Part shown: in pieces, positions 25,723 through 34,099 of the stretch
Layout: each line of letters begins with the position of its first letter
Numbering within the stretch: position 1 is the stretch's first letter
Origin: SIG575 sp964474295
Lineage (GTDB): Bacteria; Bacillota; Clostridia; Oscillospirales; Acutalibacteraceae
Assembly (NCBI GenBank): GCA_964474295.1
Contig: CAYYRN010000003.1
Location: 22,912 to 86,911 of the forward strand
Reading direction: 5' to 3'
Length of the DNA stretch: 64,000 nucleotides
The notes under the pieces: generated by a model
Told to the model about the DNA's origin: nothing
Database searches by the model: none
Seen by the model: the letters and a program-made list of their open reading frames with translations, nothing else
Made by a program: the position numbers and the translations under genes

Positions 25723-26943
25723 ATGCGAAAGTTTTTCAGAATTCTGTCTTTGATATGTCTTTTGTTTTCAACATCGGTTTTTATTCTGGCAGGATATACG
25801 CAAATAGCGATTCCCGACAGAATAACTACGGTAAGAGAATTGAAAAGCACGAAAATTTTTCAGTATATACCGTCACAAAGGGTGAAGACTGCCGATGCCG
25901 ACGGCGAAGCGTCGGAGGATTACGAGCTGAATGTCAACCTTTTTAAAATTATACCGCTGAGGAAAACAAAAGTTACCGTCGGAAAAAGACGGTACGTTAC
26001 ACTGTGCGGTGACGTTTACGGCATTAAACTTTATTCAAGCGGAGTTGTCGTGATTTCAACGGAAGATATCGAAAGCGAAAACGGCTTTGAAAATCCCGGA
26101 AAAAAAGCCGGAATAAAATCGGGAGACATTATCAAAAAAATAGATAATAAAAAAGTTAATTCCAACAAAGAGGTTTCTGAAATTTGTAAAAAAAGCAACG
26201 GAAAAAAGCTTACATTTACAATAGAAAGAAACGGAAAAAACGTTACGGCAATTTTGCAAACCGTCAAAGAAAAATCAAGCGGAATTTTTAAGGCGGGTCT
26301 GTGGGTGCGTGACAGCACCGCAGGCATAGGAACGATGACGTTTTTTGACAGAGAAACGGGAATTTTCGCATCTCTCGGCCATGCTATATGCGACGTTGAT
26401 ACCGAAACTGTACTGCCGCTCAGCGAAGGGGTTGCGTTGGAAGCGAAAATCCTCGGCTGTTCGCAGGGAACCGATACCGATGCAGGTGAACTGACCGGTG
26501 CGTTCACGTCAAAGGAAATCGGTGAATTGTATCTCAATTCGGAGTGCGGTGTTTACGGAAGGCTTTACGGTTATGATGACAATGCCGAGCTTATGCCCGT
26601 TGCCACCTCGGCAGAGGTGAAAACAGGCAAAGCGCAAATTTTGTGTACGGTTGACTCAACGGGCAGAAAATATTATGATGTTGAAATAACAAAAATTATC
26701 GATACCAAAAGCAATCAAAAAAATATGACCGTTAAAATAACCGATGAAAGACTGCTGAAAATTACCGGAGGTATAGTTCAGGGGATGAGTGGAACGCCAC
26801 TTATACAAAACGGTATGTTTGTAGGAGCGATAACCCATGTCTTTGTCGGTACACCAAAGGAAGGGTATGCTATTTTTGCCGAAAATATGGTTGCTGCCGC
26901 CGATGAAGTGAAAGCTAATTTGGAAGGTCAAAAAGCTTCGTGA
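25723..26943 (+). CDS. spoIVB: SpoIVB sporulation peptidase (family S55)
   Basis: Serine peptidase secreted into the space between mother cell and forespore, where it cleaves SpoIVFA and so triggers pro-sigma-K processing. 406 residues: a membrane/signal anchor (about 5-25), a PDZ domain (about 105-190, with 'GIKSGDIIKKID'), and the S55 peptidase domain with the catalytic histidine in 'LGHAICD' near 220 and the catalytic serine in 'GIVQGMSGTP' near 355. Both catalytic residues are present. The ATG at 25723 is preferred because GAAAGG lies 11 bases upstream; an ATG at 25714 would leave only two bases. In most Clostridia spo0A follows directly; here a terminator and an oppositely oriented gene follow. 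No convincing sigma-G or sigma-F promoter was found by eye. Confidence 0.93.
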   Translation: MRKFFRILSLICLLFSTSVFILAGYTQIAIPDRITTVRELKSTKIFQYIPSQRVKTADADGEASEDYELNVNLFKIIPLRKTKVTVGKRRYVTLCGDVYGIKLYSSGVVVISTEDIESENGFENPGKKAGIKSGDIIKKIDNKKVNSNKEVSEICKKSNGKKLTFTIERNGKNVTAILQTVKEKSSGIFKAGLWVRDSTAGIGTMTFFDRETGIFASLGHAICDVDTETVLPLSEGVALEAKILGCSQGTDTDAGELTGAFTSKEIGELYLNSECGVYGRLYGYDDNAELMPVATSAEVKTGKAQILCTVDSTGRKYYDVEITKIIDTKSNQKNMTVKITDERLLKITGGIVQGMSGTPLIQNGMFVGAITHVFVGTPKEGYAIFAENMVAAADEVKANLEGQKAS

Positions 26944-26975
26944 TTTTTGACAAGATGCCGCTTTCGCAAAACGAA

Positions 26976-27013
26976 AACCGAGGTGTAAAAACGCAAGTTT
27001 TTACGCCTCGGTT
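26976..27013. terminator. bidirectional terminator between spoIVB and the ADP-ribosylglycohydrolase gene
   Basis: 17-bp stem (26976-26992 with 26997-27013, one wobble pair) and a GCAA loop. It stands between convergent genes. The T-run inside the stem core (GTAAAAAC/GTTTTTAC) is like that of the hairpins at 22701 and 33231; the 3' U-tract is poor on the plus strand, better on the minus strand (GTTTTCG). Confidence 0.75.
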
Positions 27014-27042
27014 CAGTTAAAGCTAAAAAAGCGGAACGAATT

Positions 27043-28410
27043 TTAATTTTCAATATGTTTTAAGGTCAAATCCACGCAGTCGGTGATTTTAACTTTTTCA
27101 AAGCCTAAAACAGATGTGTTTATCGTGTTCTCAATCGGCTTTTTCCAAACCTCGTCTATATTTTCTATGCCGTTTCTCATTCCGAGAACGGAACCGACCG
27201 TGGCACCGTTGCAGTCGGTGTCAAAGCAGGCTTCGACAGCCATACATATCGATTTGCCGAAATTTCCCTCGCCGTAAAGAAGTGAAGCGGCTACAATCAT
27301 TGCATTGGGTATTGTGTGACACCAGCCGTAACCTGTATATTCATCATACGCATTATGAATTTTTTCAAAAACTTCTTTTTGCGAAATTCCGTTTTTGTAG
27401 CAGGATACGATATCCGAAATTGCCTCATAAAGACGTGAAGTGTGCGGTATTTGTGCGAGTGCGGAAAGTATAATGTCTTCAATGCTGTCCGTCACGGCGG
27501 CAGACGAAATCATAGCGGAAGCAAACATTTCACCGTAAATGCCGTTTTTTATGTGCGAAATGCAGGCATCTCTGAATGCCATTTCGGCGGCACTTTCCGG
27601 CTTGCCCGGATTGATGTAGCCGAAATAATCGCCTCTTATCTGTGCACCTATCCACTCACGGCACGGGTTTTTATACACAGCACAGGCGGGCGGCAAAAAT
27701 CCGTTTGCATAGTTTATGAAAGCAATTCTTTCTGCGGTAAAATACGAATCGACGGACTGATACTTCAGCCAAGCGTTTGCAACATCGCAGGAGGTAAAGT
27801 CTTTGCCGTATTTTTCTATTATCTGTTGATAAAGAACCATATAATTCGTGTCGTCGTCAACAGGCATACCGTGTACCGTGTCGGCATAGCATTTGTTTTT
27901 GAGATTGAATTTGTATTTTTCACACATTTTCTCTGTGATATCGGTTTTGCTTATGTATCTGTACATCGGCAGATTTTCGCTTTCTTCAAGAAGCGGCAGC
28001 ATTTCATTTGAGCGTATACCCTCAACGGGCTTGCCGAGAAGACATCCGCAAACTCTTCCGACCCAAGCACCGTGAATTTTACTTTTGAGCATAATGTCGT
28101 CGGGGAAATTTTTTTCAAATTCGTAAGGCTTTCTTAAAGCTTTGATTTCTTCAAGATTTGACGGTTCGGTGTATTTGTATCCCTCTTTTTTGTCCGAAGT
28201 CATAACCGCTTCAAACAGTACGTCGCCTATTTTCTTTTTGACATCACCTTTCGGAAGTCTTTCGGCTGCTTCAAAAATTTCCCTGTATTTTTCAACGTCA
28301 AGTCCTTCTTCCTCCGCTTGCTTAAATTCACTTGCAAGCTCGGCTGTGTAGTGTTCCCAAAATTTTTCGTTTTCGTAATTCGGCTTGATTTGTGCAAAAT
28401 TGTATTCCAT
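27043..28410 (-). CDS. ADP-ribosylglycohydrolase (DraG) family protein
   Basis: 455 residues. The C-terminal 345 residues show the DraG fold's dinuclear magnesium sites: 'GRVCGCLLGKPVEG' near 117-130 (AxGDALG-type loop), 'VDDDTNYM' near 183 (DDT motif) and 'FDTDCNGATVGSVLG' near 394. Family members remove ADP-ribose from proteins or nucleosides, or act on related N-glycosides. About 105 charged, helical residues precede the domain, an unusual extension. The ATG at 28410 has CAGGTGA five bases upstream. It is transcribed alone from the promoter at 28444; no ADP-ribosyltransferase or macrodomain gene is in the window, so the substrate is open. Some gut members of this family may be metabolic hydrolases. 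Confidence 0.87.
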   Translation of the reverse strand: MEYNFAQIKPNYENEKFWEHYTAELASEFKQAEEEGLDVEKYREIFEAAERLPKGDVKKKIGDVLFEAVMTSDKKEGYKYTEPSNLEEIKALRKPYEFEKNFPDDIMLKSKIHGAWVGRVCGCLLGKPVEGIRSNEMLPLLEESENLPMYRYISKTDITEKMCEKYKFNLKNKCYADTVHGMPVDDDTNYMVLYQQIIEKYGKDFTSCDVANAWLKYQSVDSYFTAERIAFINYANGFLPPACAVYKNPCREWIGAQIRGDYFGYINPGKPESAAEMAFRDACISHIKNGIYGEMFASAMISSAAVTDSIEDIILSALAQIPHTSRLYEAISDIVSCYKNGISQKEVFEKIHNAYDEYTGYGWCHTIPNAMIVAASLLYGEGNFGKSICMAVEACFDTDCNGATVGSVLGMRNGIENIDEVWKKPIENTINTSVLGFEKVKITDCVDLTLKHIEN

Positions 28411-28443
28411 TTTTATCACCTGCTGAAAAAGTTTGTGTTAATA

Positions 28444-28472
28444 ATTGTAACACAATGCTTTCGGCTGTGCAA
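28444..28472 (-). promoter_or_regulatory. sigma-A-type promoter for the ADP-ribosylglycohydrolase gene
   Basis: Minus strand -35 TTGCAC (28472-28467), 17-base spacer, -10 TACAAT (28449-28444), 34 bases before the ATG at 28410. Confidence 0.7.
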
Positions 28473-28475
28473 TAT

Positions 28476-28506
28476 GTAAAAACCGTTGAAGGGTTTATTC
28501 AACGGT
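28476..28506 (-). terminator. intrinsic terminator overlapping the end of glmS
   Basis: Arms 28498-28506 and 28482-28490 (ACCGTTGAA with its complement on the minus strand, 9 bp, 7-base loop) followed on the minus strand by TTTTTAC. The first arm contains the last codons of glmS, so the stop codon sits in the hairpin. Confidence 0.8.
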
Positions 28507-30312
28507 CACGGATTTTGCGAGGTTTTTCGGCATATCTATGTTACAGCCTTTTTCTTTTGCCGTAAAGTAAGCAAACAACTGCATCGGAATTATTTCCGCC
28601 AAGGGCATAATAATATCGGGACAATCGGGAATTTCCACAGAAGCGTAAACATTTTCCTCAACAGTTCCCTTTCGGCAAATGCAGATAATTTCCGCACCTC
28701 TTGATGCCGCTTCTTCGATGTTGCTTAATGTTTTTTTGAAAAGACGTTCATTCGTACACATAGCAAAAACAGGAGTTCCCTTTTCCAACAAAGCAATCGT
28801 ACCGTGCTTCAGTTCCCCCGCGGGGAATGCACAGCAGTTGATATAGCTGATTTCTTTAAGCTTAAGAGAGGCTTCCAAAGCAGATGCGAAATCGGTATTT
28901 CTGCCGATGAAAAAGATGTCCCTTTCTTTTGAAAATCTTTTCGCTATTTCTTTAATATGTGATGTGTCCGAAAGAATCAGGTCGATTTTTTCGGGCATTT
29001 TTGCCAGCTCACCCGTCAGCTTTTTCAATTCGCTTTCATTTAACGATTTTCTGATATCCGCCATATGCAAGGCGAACATATAAAGTGCAGCCAATTGTGT
29101 TGTATACCCCTTTGTTGTTGCAACGGCAACCTCACGTCCCGCTTTTGTCGGAATAACGTAATCACATTCGTTCGCAATCGTTGACGGTATCACGTTTACA
29201 ATACCCAAAACGACGGCACCACGGCTGTTTGCAAGCCGCATGGCCGCAATGGAATCGGCGGTTTCACCGCTTTGGGAAATTATGATAACAAGAGTGTTTT
29301 CGCTTATTATCGGATTTCGGTATCTGAACTCGGACGCCGTTTCAACCTCTGTGGGAATACGGCACAGTTCTTCAATTGCCGCTTTTCCGGCAAGGGATGC
29401 ATTGTATGCCGAACCGCATCCGATGATAAAAATTTTTTCGGCTTTGTATATTTCGAGGGAAAGCTCCGATATTTCATCAAGATAAATTTTTCCGTTTTTA
29501 ATTTTAGGTTTTATAAGATTTTCGATTTTTCGAGGCTGTTCAAAAATTTCCTTTAACATAAAATGCTCGTAGTTTCCTTTGCTGCTTTCGTTTTTTTCAA
29601 CGGAGAATGTTTGAAAAGCTTTGTCTATCTGCTTTAAATTCGAGTTGTAAAATTTTATGCTGTCCTTTTTTATCTCCGCAAATTCACCGTCATCGAGAAA
29701 AACGGCTTCGTTTGTGTGTTCAGCCAAAGCACAGATATCGGAAGAAAGCAGATTTTCGCAATTTCCCTTTCCTATTATGAGAGGACTTGCCTTTTTTGCC
29801 GCATAAATCGTGTCGGGTTCGTCTGAACAAAGCACCGCCGCCGCAAAAGAACCCTCAAGGCTTAAAAATGTTTTTTGTAAAGCTTCGAGAACGTTTCCGC
29901 GGTAGTGATATGACAAAAGCTGAGGGATAACCTCCGTGTCGGTTTCCGAAACAAAATTGTAGCCCTTGTTTTCCAAAGCATCCCTTATGATATGAAAGTT
30001 TTCGATTATCCCGTTGTGTACAACACAGAATTTGCCGTCCTCCGATTTATGCGGATGTGCGTTGGCTTCGTTCGGCTTGCCGTGAGTTGCCCATCTTGTG
30101 TGACCTATTCCGACTGATGACGTGTCCGTTATTTTATCTGAAATTTTAATCATTTTGTCGAGTGTACCCTCACGCTTCAAAACCGAAATTTTATTATCTT
30201 CCACAAGCGCTATCCCCGAAGAATCATATCCTCTGTATTCGAGAGTTTTCAAACCGTTTATAAGTACCTTTTTTGCGTTGTCCGTGCCGTTATATCCTAC
30301 AATTCCGCACAT
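28495..30312 (-). CDS. glmS: glutamine--fructose-6-phosphate aminotransferase (isomerizing)
   Basis: Makes glucosamine-6-phosphate from fructose-6-phosphate and glutamine, the entry step to UDP-GlcNAc and peptidoglycan; cytoplasmic. The 605 residues match the family. Nucleophile Cys2 in 'MCGIVGY' starts the glutamine amidotransferase domain, with 'GHTRWATHG' near 72 and 'HNGIIENF' near 97; two SIS sugar-isomerase domains follow, with 'GCGSAYNA' near 297, 'SQSGETADS' near 343 and the conserved C-terminus 'NLAKSVTVE'. GAAAGGAT precedes the ATG. Many Firmicutes control glmS with a self-cleaving ribozyme; nothing like its core is seen in the 200-base divergent region upstream. Confidence 0.97.
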   Translation of the reverse strand: MCGIVGYNGTDNAKKVLINGLKTLEYRGYDSSGIALVEDNKISVLKREGTLDKMIKISDKITDTSSVGIGHTRWATHGKPNEANAHPHKSEDGKFCVVHNGIIENFHIIRDALENKGYNFVSETDTEVIPQLLSYHYRGNVLEALQKTFLSLEGSFAAAVLCSDEPDTIYAAKKASPLIIGKGNCENLLSSDICALAEHTNEAVFLDDGEFAEIKKDSIKFYNSNLKQIDKAFQTFSVEKNESSKGNYEHFMLKEIFEQPRKIENLIKPKIKNGKIYLDEISELSLEIYKAEKIFIIGCGSAYNASLAGKAAIEELCRIPTEVETASEFRYRNPIISENTLVIIISQSGETADSIAAMRLANSRGAVVLGIVNVIPSTIANECDYVIPTKAGREVAVATTKGYTTQLAALYMFALHMADIRKSLNESELKKLTGELAKMPEKIDLILSDTSHIKEIAKRFSKERDIFFIGRNTDFASALEASLKLKEISYINCCAFPAGELKHGTIALLEKGTPVFAMCTNERLFKKTLSNIEEAASRGAEIICICRKGTVEENVYASVEIPDCPDIIMPLAEIIPMQLFAYFTAKEKGCNIDMPKNLAKSVTVE

Positions 30313-30454
30313 TTCATCATTATCCTTTCGATTGTTTTATTGGTTTTTACCGTTTATAAAAGTATAGGAAGGTTTTTTCGCAAATATGCTGCGGGTTCTG
30401 ACAAATTTGTAAATGATGACAAAAAAGCGGGATTAAATTCATTATGTTGCCGTA

Positions 30455-30483
30455 TTGAAAATTATTTTGAAAAATGCTATACT
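30455..30483 (+). promoter_or_regulatory. sigma-A-type promoter for the gene at 30515
   Basis: -35 TTGAAA (30455-30460), 17-base spacer, -10 TATACT (30478-30483), 31 bases before the ATG. Strong by eye. Confidence 0.75.
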
Positions 30484-30514
30484 GTTAACATAATAAAAAC
30501 TCGGAGGTTAGTTT

Positions 30515-31387
30515 ATGTTTATTCTTAAAGCTTTAAAAGCCGTTCTCTATCCCGTATGGGCATTGTTTTGTGCCATTATAATTTTAATTTCGGGCCTTAT
30601 AAACGGCGGCGACACGGTTTGTTCCCCCAATGCCGAACTCATCAGAACCGATAAATTTACCCTTGACGAAGCACTTCTTATGAGCCAGGGAATTACAACT
30701 GACGGCGAATATTATTATACGTCCGGTTCAATTGCCGCAATCGCTCTTTGCGGTATGGCGAAGTGGACAATGGATTTTGACAAGGTTATTTACACACATT
30801 CTGCAATTCCGCAGGAACTTAAAGATAAGTACGGAAGCGACCACATCGGCGGAATCAGCTATTATGACGGAAAAATTTATGCCGCAGTTGAGGACAGCAC
30901 CGATACTTACAATCTTATTGTAATTTACGATGCCGAAACACTCGAATATACGGGCGTTTATTATGAACTCGGAACGGAGCATCTCAAAAAAGGTATTCCT
31001 TACTGTGCGATAGATGCCGAAAACGGTTATCTTTACACTTCACAGTTTAAAGAATCCGACTGTATTTTCGCATATAATTTGGATGATATGACTTTCTCCC
31101 ACAAAATCGAGCTTTCCGAGCATATTTACAGAATACAGGGTGGCGAGGTTTACAACGGAAAAATCTATATGTCCTATGACGTGGGCGGTTCCTCAACGGA
31201 GCAGGTTATCACCGTGGATATCAAAACGGGTAAAGTCGAAAAGCTTTTTGAAAGAACAGTCAGCAGACGTGACCATGAGGCTGAGGACTTGACGGTTTAT
31301 CCCTGCGAGGACGGCTCTCTTGTTCATATTTCGGACTATGATAAGCTGGTTTCCGTAAACATCAGACATTATTCGGTTGAGAGCTGA
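30515..31387 (+). CDS. membrane-anchored beta-propeller-like protein of unknown function
   Basis: 290 residues. One N-terminal membrane segment (about 11-30) puts the rest outside. The remainder is built of repeated short strands in the pattern of a beta-propeller: 'GISYYDGKIYAAVED' near 112, 'CAIDAENGYLYTSQF' near 165, 'GGEVYNGKIYMSYD' near 210 and 'LTVYPCEDGSLVHISD' near 265, with the recurring 'xxGKIYxA' strand. This recalls NHL/SMP-30-type propellers, but catalytic metal ligands cannot be confirmed. A CGGAGG site precedes the ATG at 30515. It is a single gene with its own promoter and hairpin terminator, beside glmS but divergent from it. Function not recognised. Confidence 0.72.
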   Translation: MFILKALKAVLYPVWALFCAIIILISGLINGGDTVCSPNAELIRTDKFTLDEALLMSQGITTDGEYYYTSGSIAAIALCGMAKWTMDFDKVIYTHSAIPQELKDKYGSDHIGGISYYDGKIYAAVEDSTDTYNLIVIYDAETLEYTGVYYELGTEHLKKGIPYCAIDAENGYLYTSQFKESDCIFAYNLDDMTFSHKIELSEHIYRIQGGEVYNGKIYMSYDVGGSSTEQVITVDIKTGKVEKLFERTVSRRDHEAEDLTVYPCEDGSLVHISDYDKLVSVNIRHYSVES

Positions 31388-31418
31388 CACTTTAAAAAAC
31401 ATATTGCGTTAAATTCAG

Positions 31419-31456
31419 GCACTTCGGCGGTATTTTTGAAAATGCCGTCGGGGTGC
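31419..31456 (+). terminator. hairpin terminator after the propeller-like gene
   Basis: An almost 18-bp stem (31419-31436 with 31439-31456, including several G-T pairs) that must open a few base pairs at the tip to form a loop. The following T-run is interrupted (TTCGTGCTTTCTG), so it may be inefficient. Confidence 0.55.
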
Positions 31457-31522
31457 TTCGTGCTTTCTGTTTATATTTCTTAATAAATATTCATAAATTG
31501 TGCATTATTTTTTCCGTTTCTC

Positions 31523-31551
31523 TTGACAATAAAGTGATATCAGTATAAAAT
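31523..31551 (+). promoter_or_regulatory. consensus sigma-A promoter for rny
   Basis: Perfect -35 TTGACA (31523-31528), 17-base spacer, -10 TAAAAT (31546-31551). It leaves a leader of about 110 bases before rny; an 8-bp imperfect stem in it (31559-31566 with 31582-31589) is followed by a T5 run and might attenuate transcription. Confidence 0.78.
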
Positions 31552-31667
31552 ATCATAGATGGTGTATATTTTAAAATGGGGTACATCATATAGTGTTTTT
31601 ATTCTGAGTTCTTTTGATGAATTGATTTAGTTAAAAGAGTTTAAAGTGAAGGAGGTGCTAATCTATT

Positions 31668-33221
31668 TTGGATACAATCTATTGGGTAATTATTACCGTT
31701 GTCGCTGCGGTTGTTTTCGGCGTAGCAGGTTATGTCATCGGTAATTTACATAGAAAAAAAGTTGCGGAAGCCACAATAGGCTCTGCAAACAAAGAAGCTG
31801 CACGAATTGTAAACGAAGCTTTGAACGAAGCCGAAACTAAAAAGAAAGAGGCTATCCTCGAAGCAAAGGATGAAATTCACAAGCAGCGTACGGAAACGGA
31901 GAAGGAACTCCGTGAAAGACGTTCCGAGGTTCAAAGGCAGGAACGCCGTTTGATACAAAAAGAAGAATCAATCGATAAAAAGACGGATTCTCTCGAAAAG
32001 AAAGACGAAATTCTCAGCAAAAAGCTGAAGGATGCGGAAGACAGATTAACCGAAATAGACAGCATCAAGAGAAGTCAGTTTGAAATGCTTGAAAAAGTTT
32101 CAGGTTATACTAAGGAGCAGGCAAAGGATTATTTGCTTAAATCTCTTGATGAGGAATTATCGAGAGAAAAGTCTCTCAAGATAATGGAATACGAGCAAAA
32201 GCTCAAGGATGAGCAGGATGCTTTGGCAAGGGAAGTTGTCGCAACCGCTATACAGCGTTGTGCAGCCGACCATGCGGCGGAAGCTACGGTGAGCGTTGTG
32301 GCTCTTCCGAGTGACGAAATGAAAGGCCGAATTATCGGACGTGAGGGAAGAAACATCAGAACGCTCGAAACAATTACCGGAGTTGACCTTATAATTGATG
32401 ATACTCCCGAAGCCATTACGGTATCGAGCTTTGACCCTGTTCGCCGTGAGGTTGCAAGGCTTACACTTGAAAAGCTTATCACCGACGGACGTATTCATCC
32501 GGCACGCATTGAAGAAATGTACGAAAAATCAAAAAGAGAAGTTGATTTGACGGTTAAGCAAACAGGTGAAAGAGCGCTTATCGATGCCGGTGTAAACAAT
32601 GTACATCCCGAATTGGTAAAGCTTCTCGGTAAATTAAGATACCGCACAAGCTACGGTCAGAATGTGCTTAATCATTCTCTTGAGGTTTCCTATCTTGCAG
32701 GTCTTATGGCAGCGGAGCTGGGAGCCGATGTTAAACAGGCTAAACGTGCGGGATTGCTTCACGATATCGGTAAGGCACTTGACCACGAAATGGAAGGCTC
32801 ACATATTCAACTCGGTGTCGAATATGCGAAAAAATATAAGGAAAACGATGCCGTTGTTCATGCGATTGCCGCCCATCACGGCGAAATCGAAGCCAAAACG
32901 ATTGTCGCTTGTCTTGTTCAGGCAGCCGATGCGATTTCTGCGGCAAGACCCGGAGCCAGAAGAGAAAACGTTCAGAATTACATCAAACGTCTTGAAAAGC
33001 TTGAAGAAATTTCAAATTCGTTTGAGGGTGTTGAACGCTCGTTTGCAATTCAGGCAGGCCGTGAGGTTCGTATTATGGTTAAGCCGGAGGTTATATCGGA
33101 TGACGGTATGAAGCTCGTTGCAAGAGAGATTGTCAAGAAAATCGAAAGCGAGCTTGAATATCCCGGACAGATTAAGGTTAATATCATCAGAGAAAACCGT
33201 GCTGTCGATTATGCAAAGTAA
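31668..33221 (+). CDS. rny: ribonuclease Y
   Basis: Membrane-bound endoribonuclease that starts mRNA decay in Firmicutes. 517 residues: an N-terminal membrane segment (about 3-24), a long charged coiled coil (about 28-200), a KH domain with 'GRIIGREGRNIRTLE' near 221 and an HD domain with 'LNHSLEVSYLAGLM' near 331 and the metal-binding 'LLHDIGKALDHE' near 363. Length and order fit the family exactly. It starts at a TTG, 12 bases after GGAGG, a slightly long spacing that may lower expression. The terminator at 33231 separates it from ymdB; in Bacillus the same two genes are neighbours. Confidence 0.97.
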   Translation: MDTIYWVIITVVAAVVFGVAGYVIGNLHRKKVAEATIGSANKEAARIVNEALNEAETKKKEAILEAKDEIHKQRTETEKELRERRSEVQRQERRLIQKEESIDKKTDSLEKKDEILSKKLKDAEDRLTEIDSIKRSQFEMLEKVSGYTKEQAKDYLLKSLDEELSREKSLKIMEYEQKLKDEQDALAREVVATAIQRCAADHAAEATVSVVALPSDEMKGRIIGREGRNIRTLETITGVDLIIDDTPEAITVSSFDPVRREVARLTLEKLITDGRIHPARIEEMYEKSKREVDLTVKQTGERALIDAGVNNVHPELVKLLGKLRYRTSYGQNVLNHSLEVSYLAGLMAAELGADVKQAKRAGLLHDIGKALDHEMEGSHIQLGVEYAKKYKENDAVVHAIAAHHGEIEAKTIVACLVQAADAISAARPGARRENVQNYIKRLEKLEEISNSFEGVERSFAIQAGREVRIMVKPEVISDDGMKLVAREIVKKIESELEYPGQIKVNIIRENRAVDYAK

Positions 33222-33230
33222 TTAAACCGT

Positions 33231-33266
33231 GGAGCTGTAAAAATGAGTTTTTACAGCTCCTTTTTT
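33231..33266 (+). terminator. intrinsic terminator after rny
   Basis: Perfect 13-bp stem (33231-33243 with 33248-33260), TGAG loop and a clean TTTTTT tract. The stem core GGAGCTGTAAAAA is identical to that of the hairpin at 22702, some 10 kb away. Confidence 0.92.
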
Positions 33267-33315
33267 AGAGAATTATAAAGACACGCACTTTTTACAGAAG
33301 GTAGGAGAAGTATTA

Positions 33316-34083
33316 ATGAAAATACTCATTCTCGGTGACATTGTAAGCAATATCGGATGCGAATTTGTAAGGGAAAAGCTGCCCGCACTTAAAAAAAAGG
33401 AAAATATTGACTTTTGCATTGCCAACGGTGAAAATTCCGCAGCGGGCAACGGAATAACGCCATTTTCGGCAAAGTACCTTTTTGACAGCGGAATAGATAT
33501 AATCACAACCGGCAATCATGTCTGGAAAAGGAAGGAAATTTACGACTTCCTCGATGAAAGGCTTGACATTATAAGACCGGCGAATTATTATGAATATAAT
33601 CCCGGCAGAGGTTACGCTTGCGCAGACCTCGGCAGGGTGAAGATAGGCGTTATAAACCTTGCGGGAACTTATGCTATGGATTCGGTTGACAATCCTTTCA
33701 GAGTTTGCGAAAAGGTTCTTGAAAAAATTAAGGATTGCAAGATAAAAATTGTGGATTTTCATGCGGAAGCGACAAGCGAAAAAAGAGCGATGGGATTTTT
33801 TCTTGACGGCAAGGTCAGTTGCGTTTACGGCACGCATACGCACGTCCAGACAGCAGATGAACAGCTTTTGCCGAAATCGACGGCATATATTACGGATGTC
33901 GGAATGTGCGGCGTTAAAAATTCCGTGCTTGGAGTTGAGAGCGAAATTATCGTTAAAAAGTTTTATGACGGTATGCCTTCGTTTTTTAATCCCGCCAAAG
34001 GCGAGTGTATGATTAACGCAATAGTTATCGATGTTAATTTGTCTGACGGAAAGGCAACGGAAATCAGAAGAATTAACTTTTAA
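33316..34083 (+). CDS. ymdB: YmdB family metallophosphoesterase (TIGR00282)
   Basis: Homologue of Bacillus YmdB, a tetrameric phosphodiesterase that acts on 2',3'-cyclic nucleotides/cAMP and affects RNase Y-linked mRNA turnover and biofilm-motility switching. The 255 residues carry the dinuclear metal site: 'GDIVSNIG' at 7-14, 'ANGENSAAGNG' near 36, 'TTGNHVW' near 64, 'DFHAEATSEKRAMG' near 151 and 'GTHTHVQTADE' near 176. An AGGAG site precedes the ATG. It lies directly after rny's terminator, the conserved rny-ymdB order, but no separate promoter is clear in the 49 bases between, so some read-through is likely. Confidence 0.94.
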   Translation: MKILILGDIVSNIGCEFVREKLPALKKKENIDFCIANGENSAAGNGITPFSAKYLFDSGIDIITTGNHVWKRKEIYDFLDERLDIIRPANYYEYNPGRGYACADLGRVKIGVINLAGTYAMDSVDNPFRVCEKVLEKIKDCKIKIVDFHAEATSEKRAMGFFLDGKVSCVYGTHTHVQTADEQLLPKSTAYITDVGMCGVKNSVLGVESEIIVKKFYDGMPSFFNPAKGECMINAIVIDVNLSDGKATEIRRINF

Positions 34084-34099
34084 CAAAGGGTTTGGTAAA

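Noticed and set aside
25542..25850. An N-terminal extension of the GNAT-GH78 gene by 103 residues
   Set aside because: The extension contains the promoter and ribosome site of the gene and overlaps the divergent spoIVB region; its composition is that of non-coding AT-rich DNA.
30313..30454. Possible glmS ribozyme upstream of glmS
   Set aside because: The 142 bases between the start codon and the divergent promoter show no core pseudoknot sequence, and the space is too small for the usual ribozyme of about 170 bases.
30340..30528. A 62-codon plus-strand frame before the propeller-like gene
   Set aside because: It spans the promoter at 30455 and runs into the start of the next gene, with no ribosome site.
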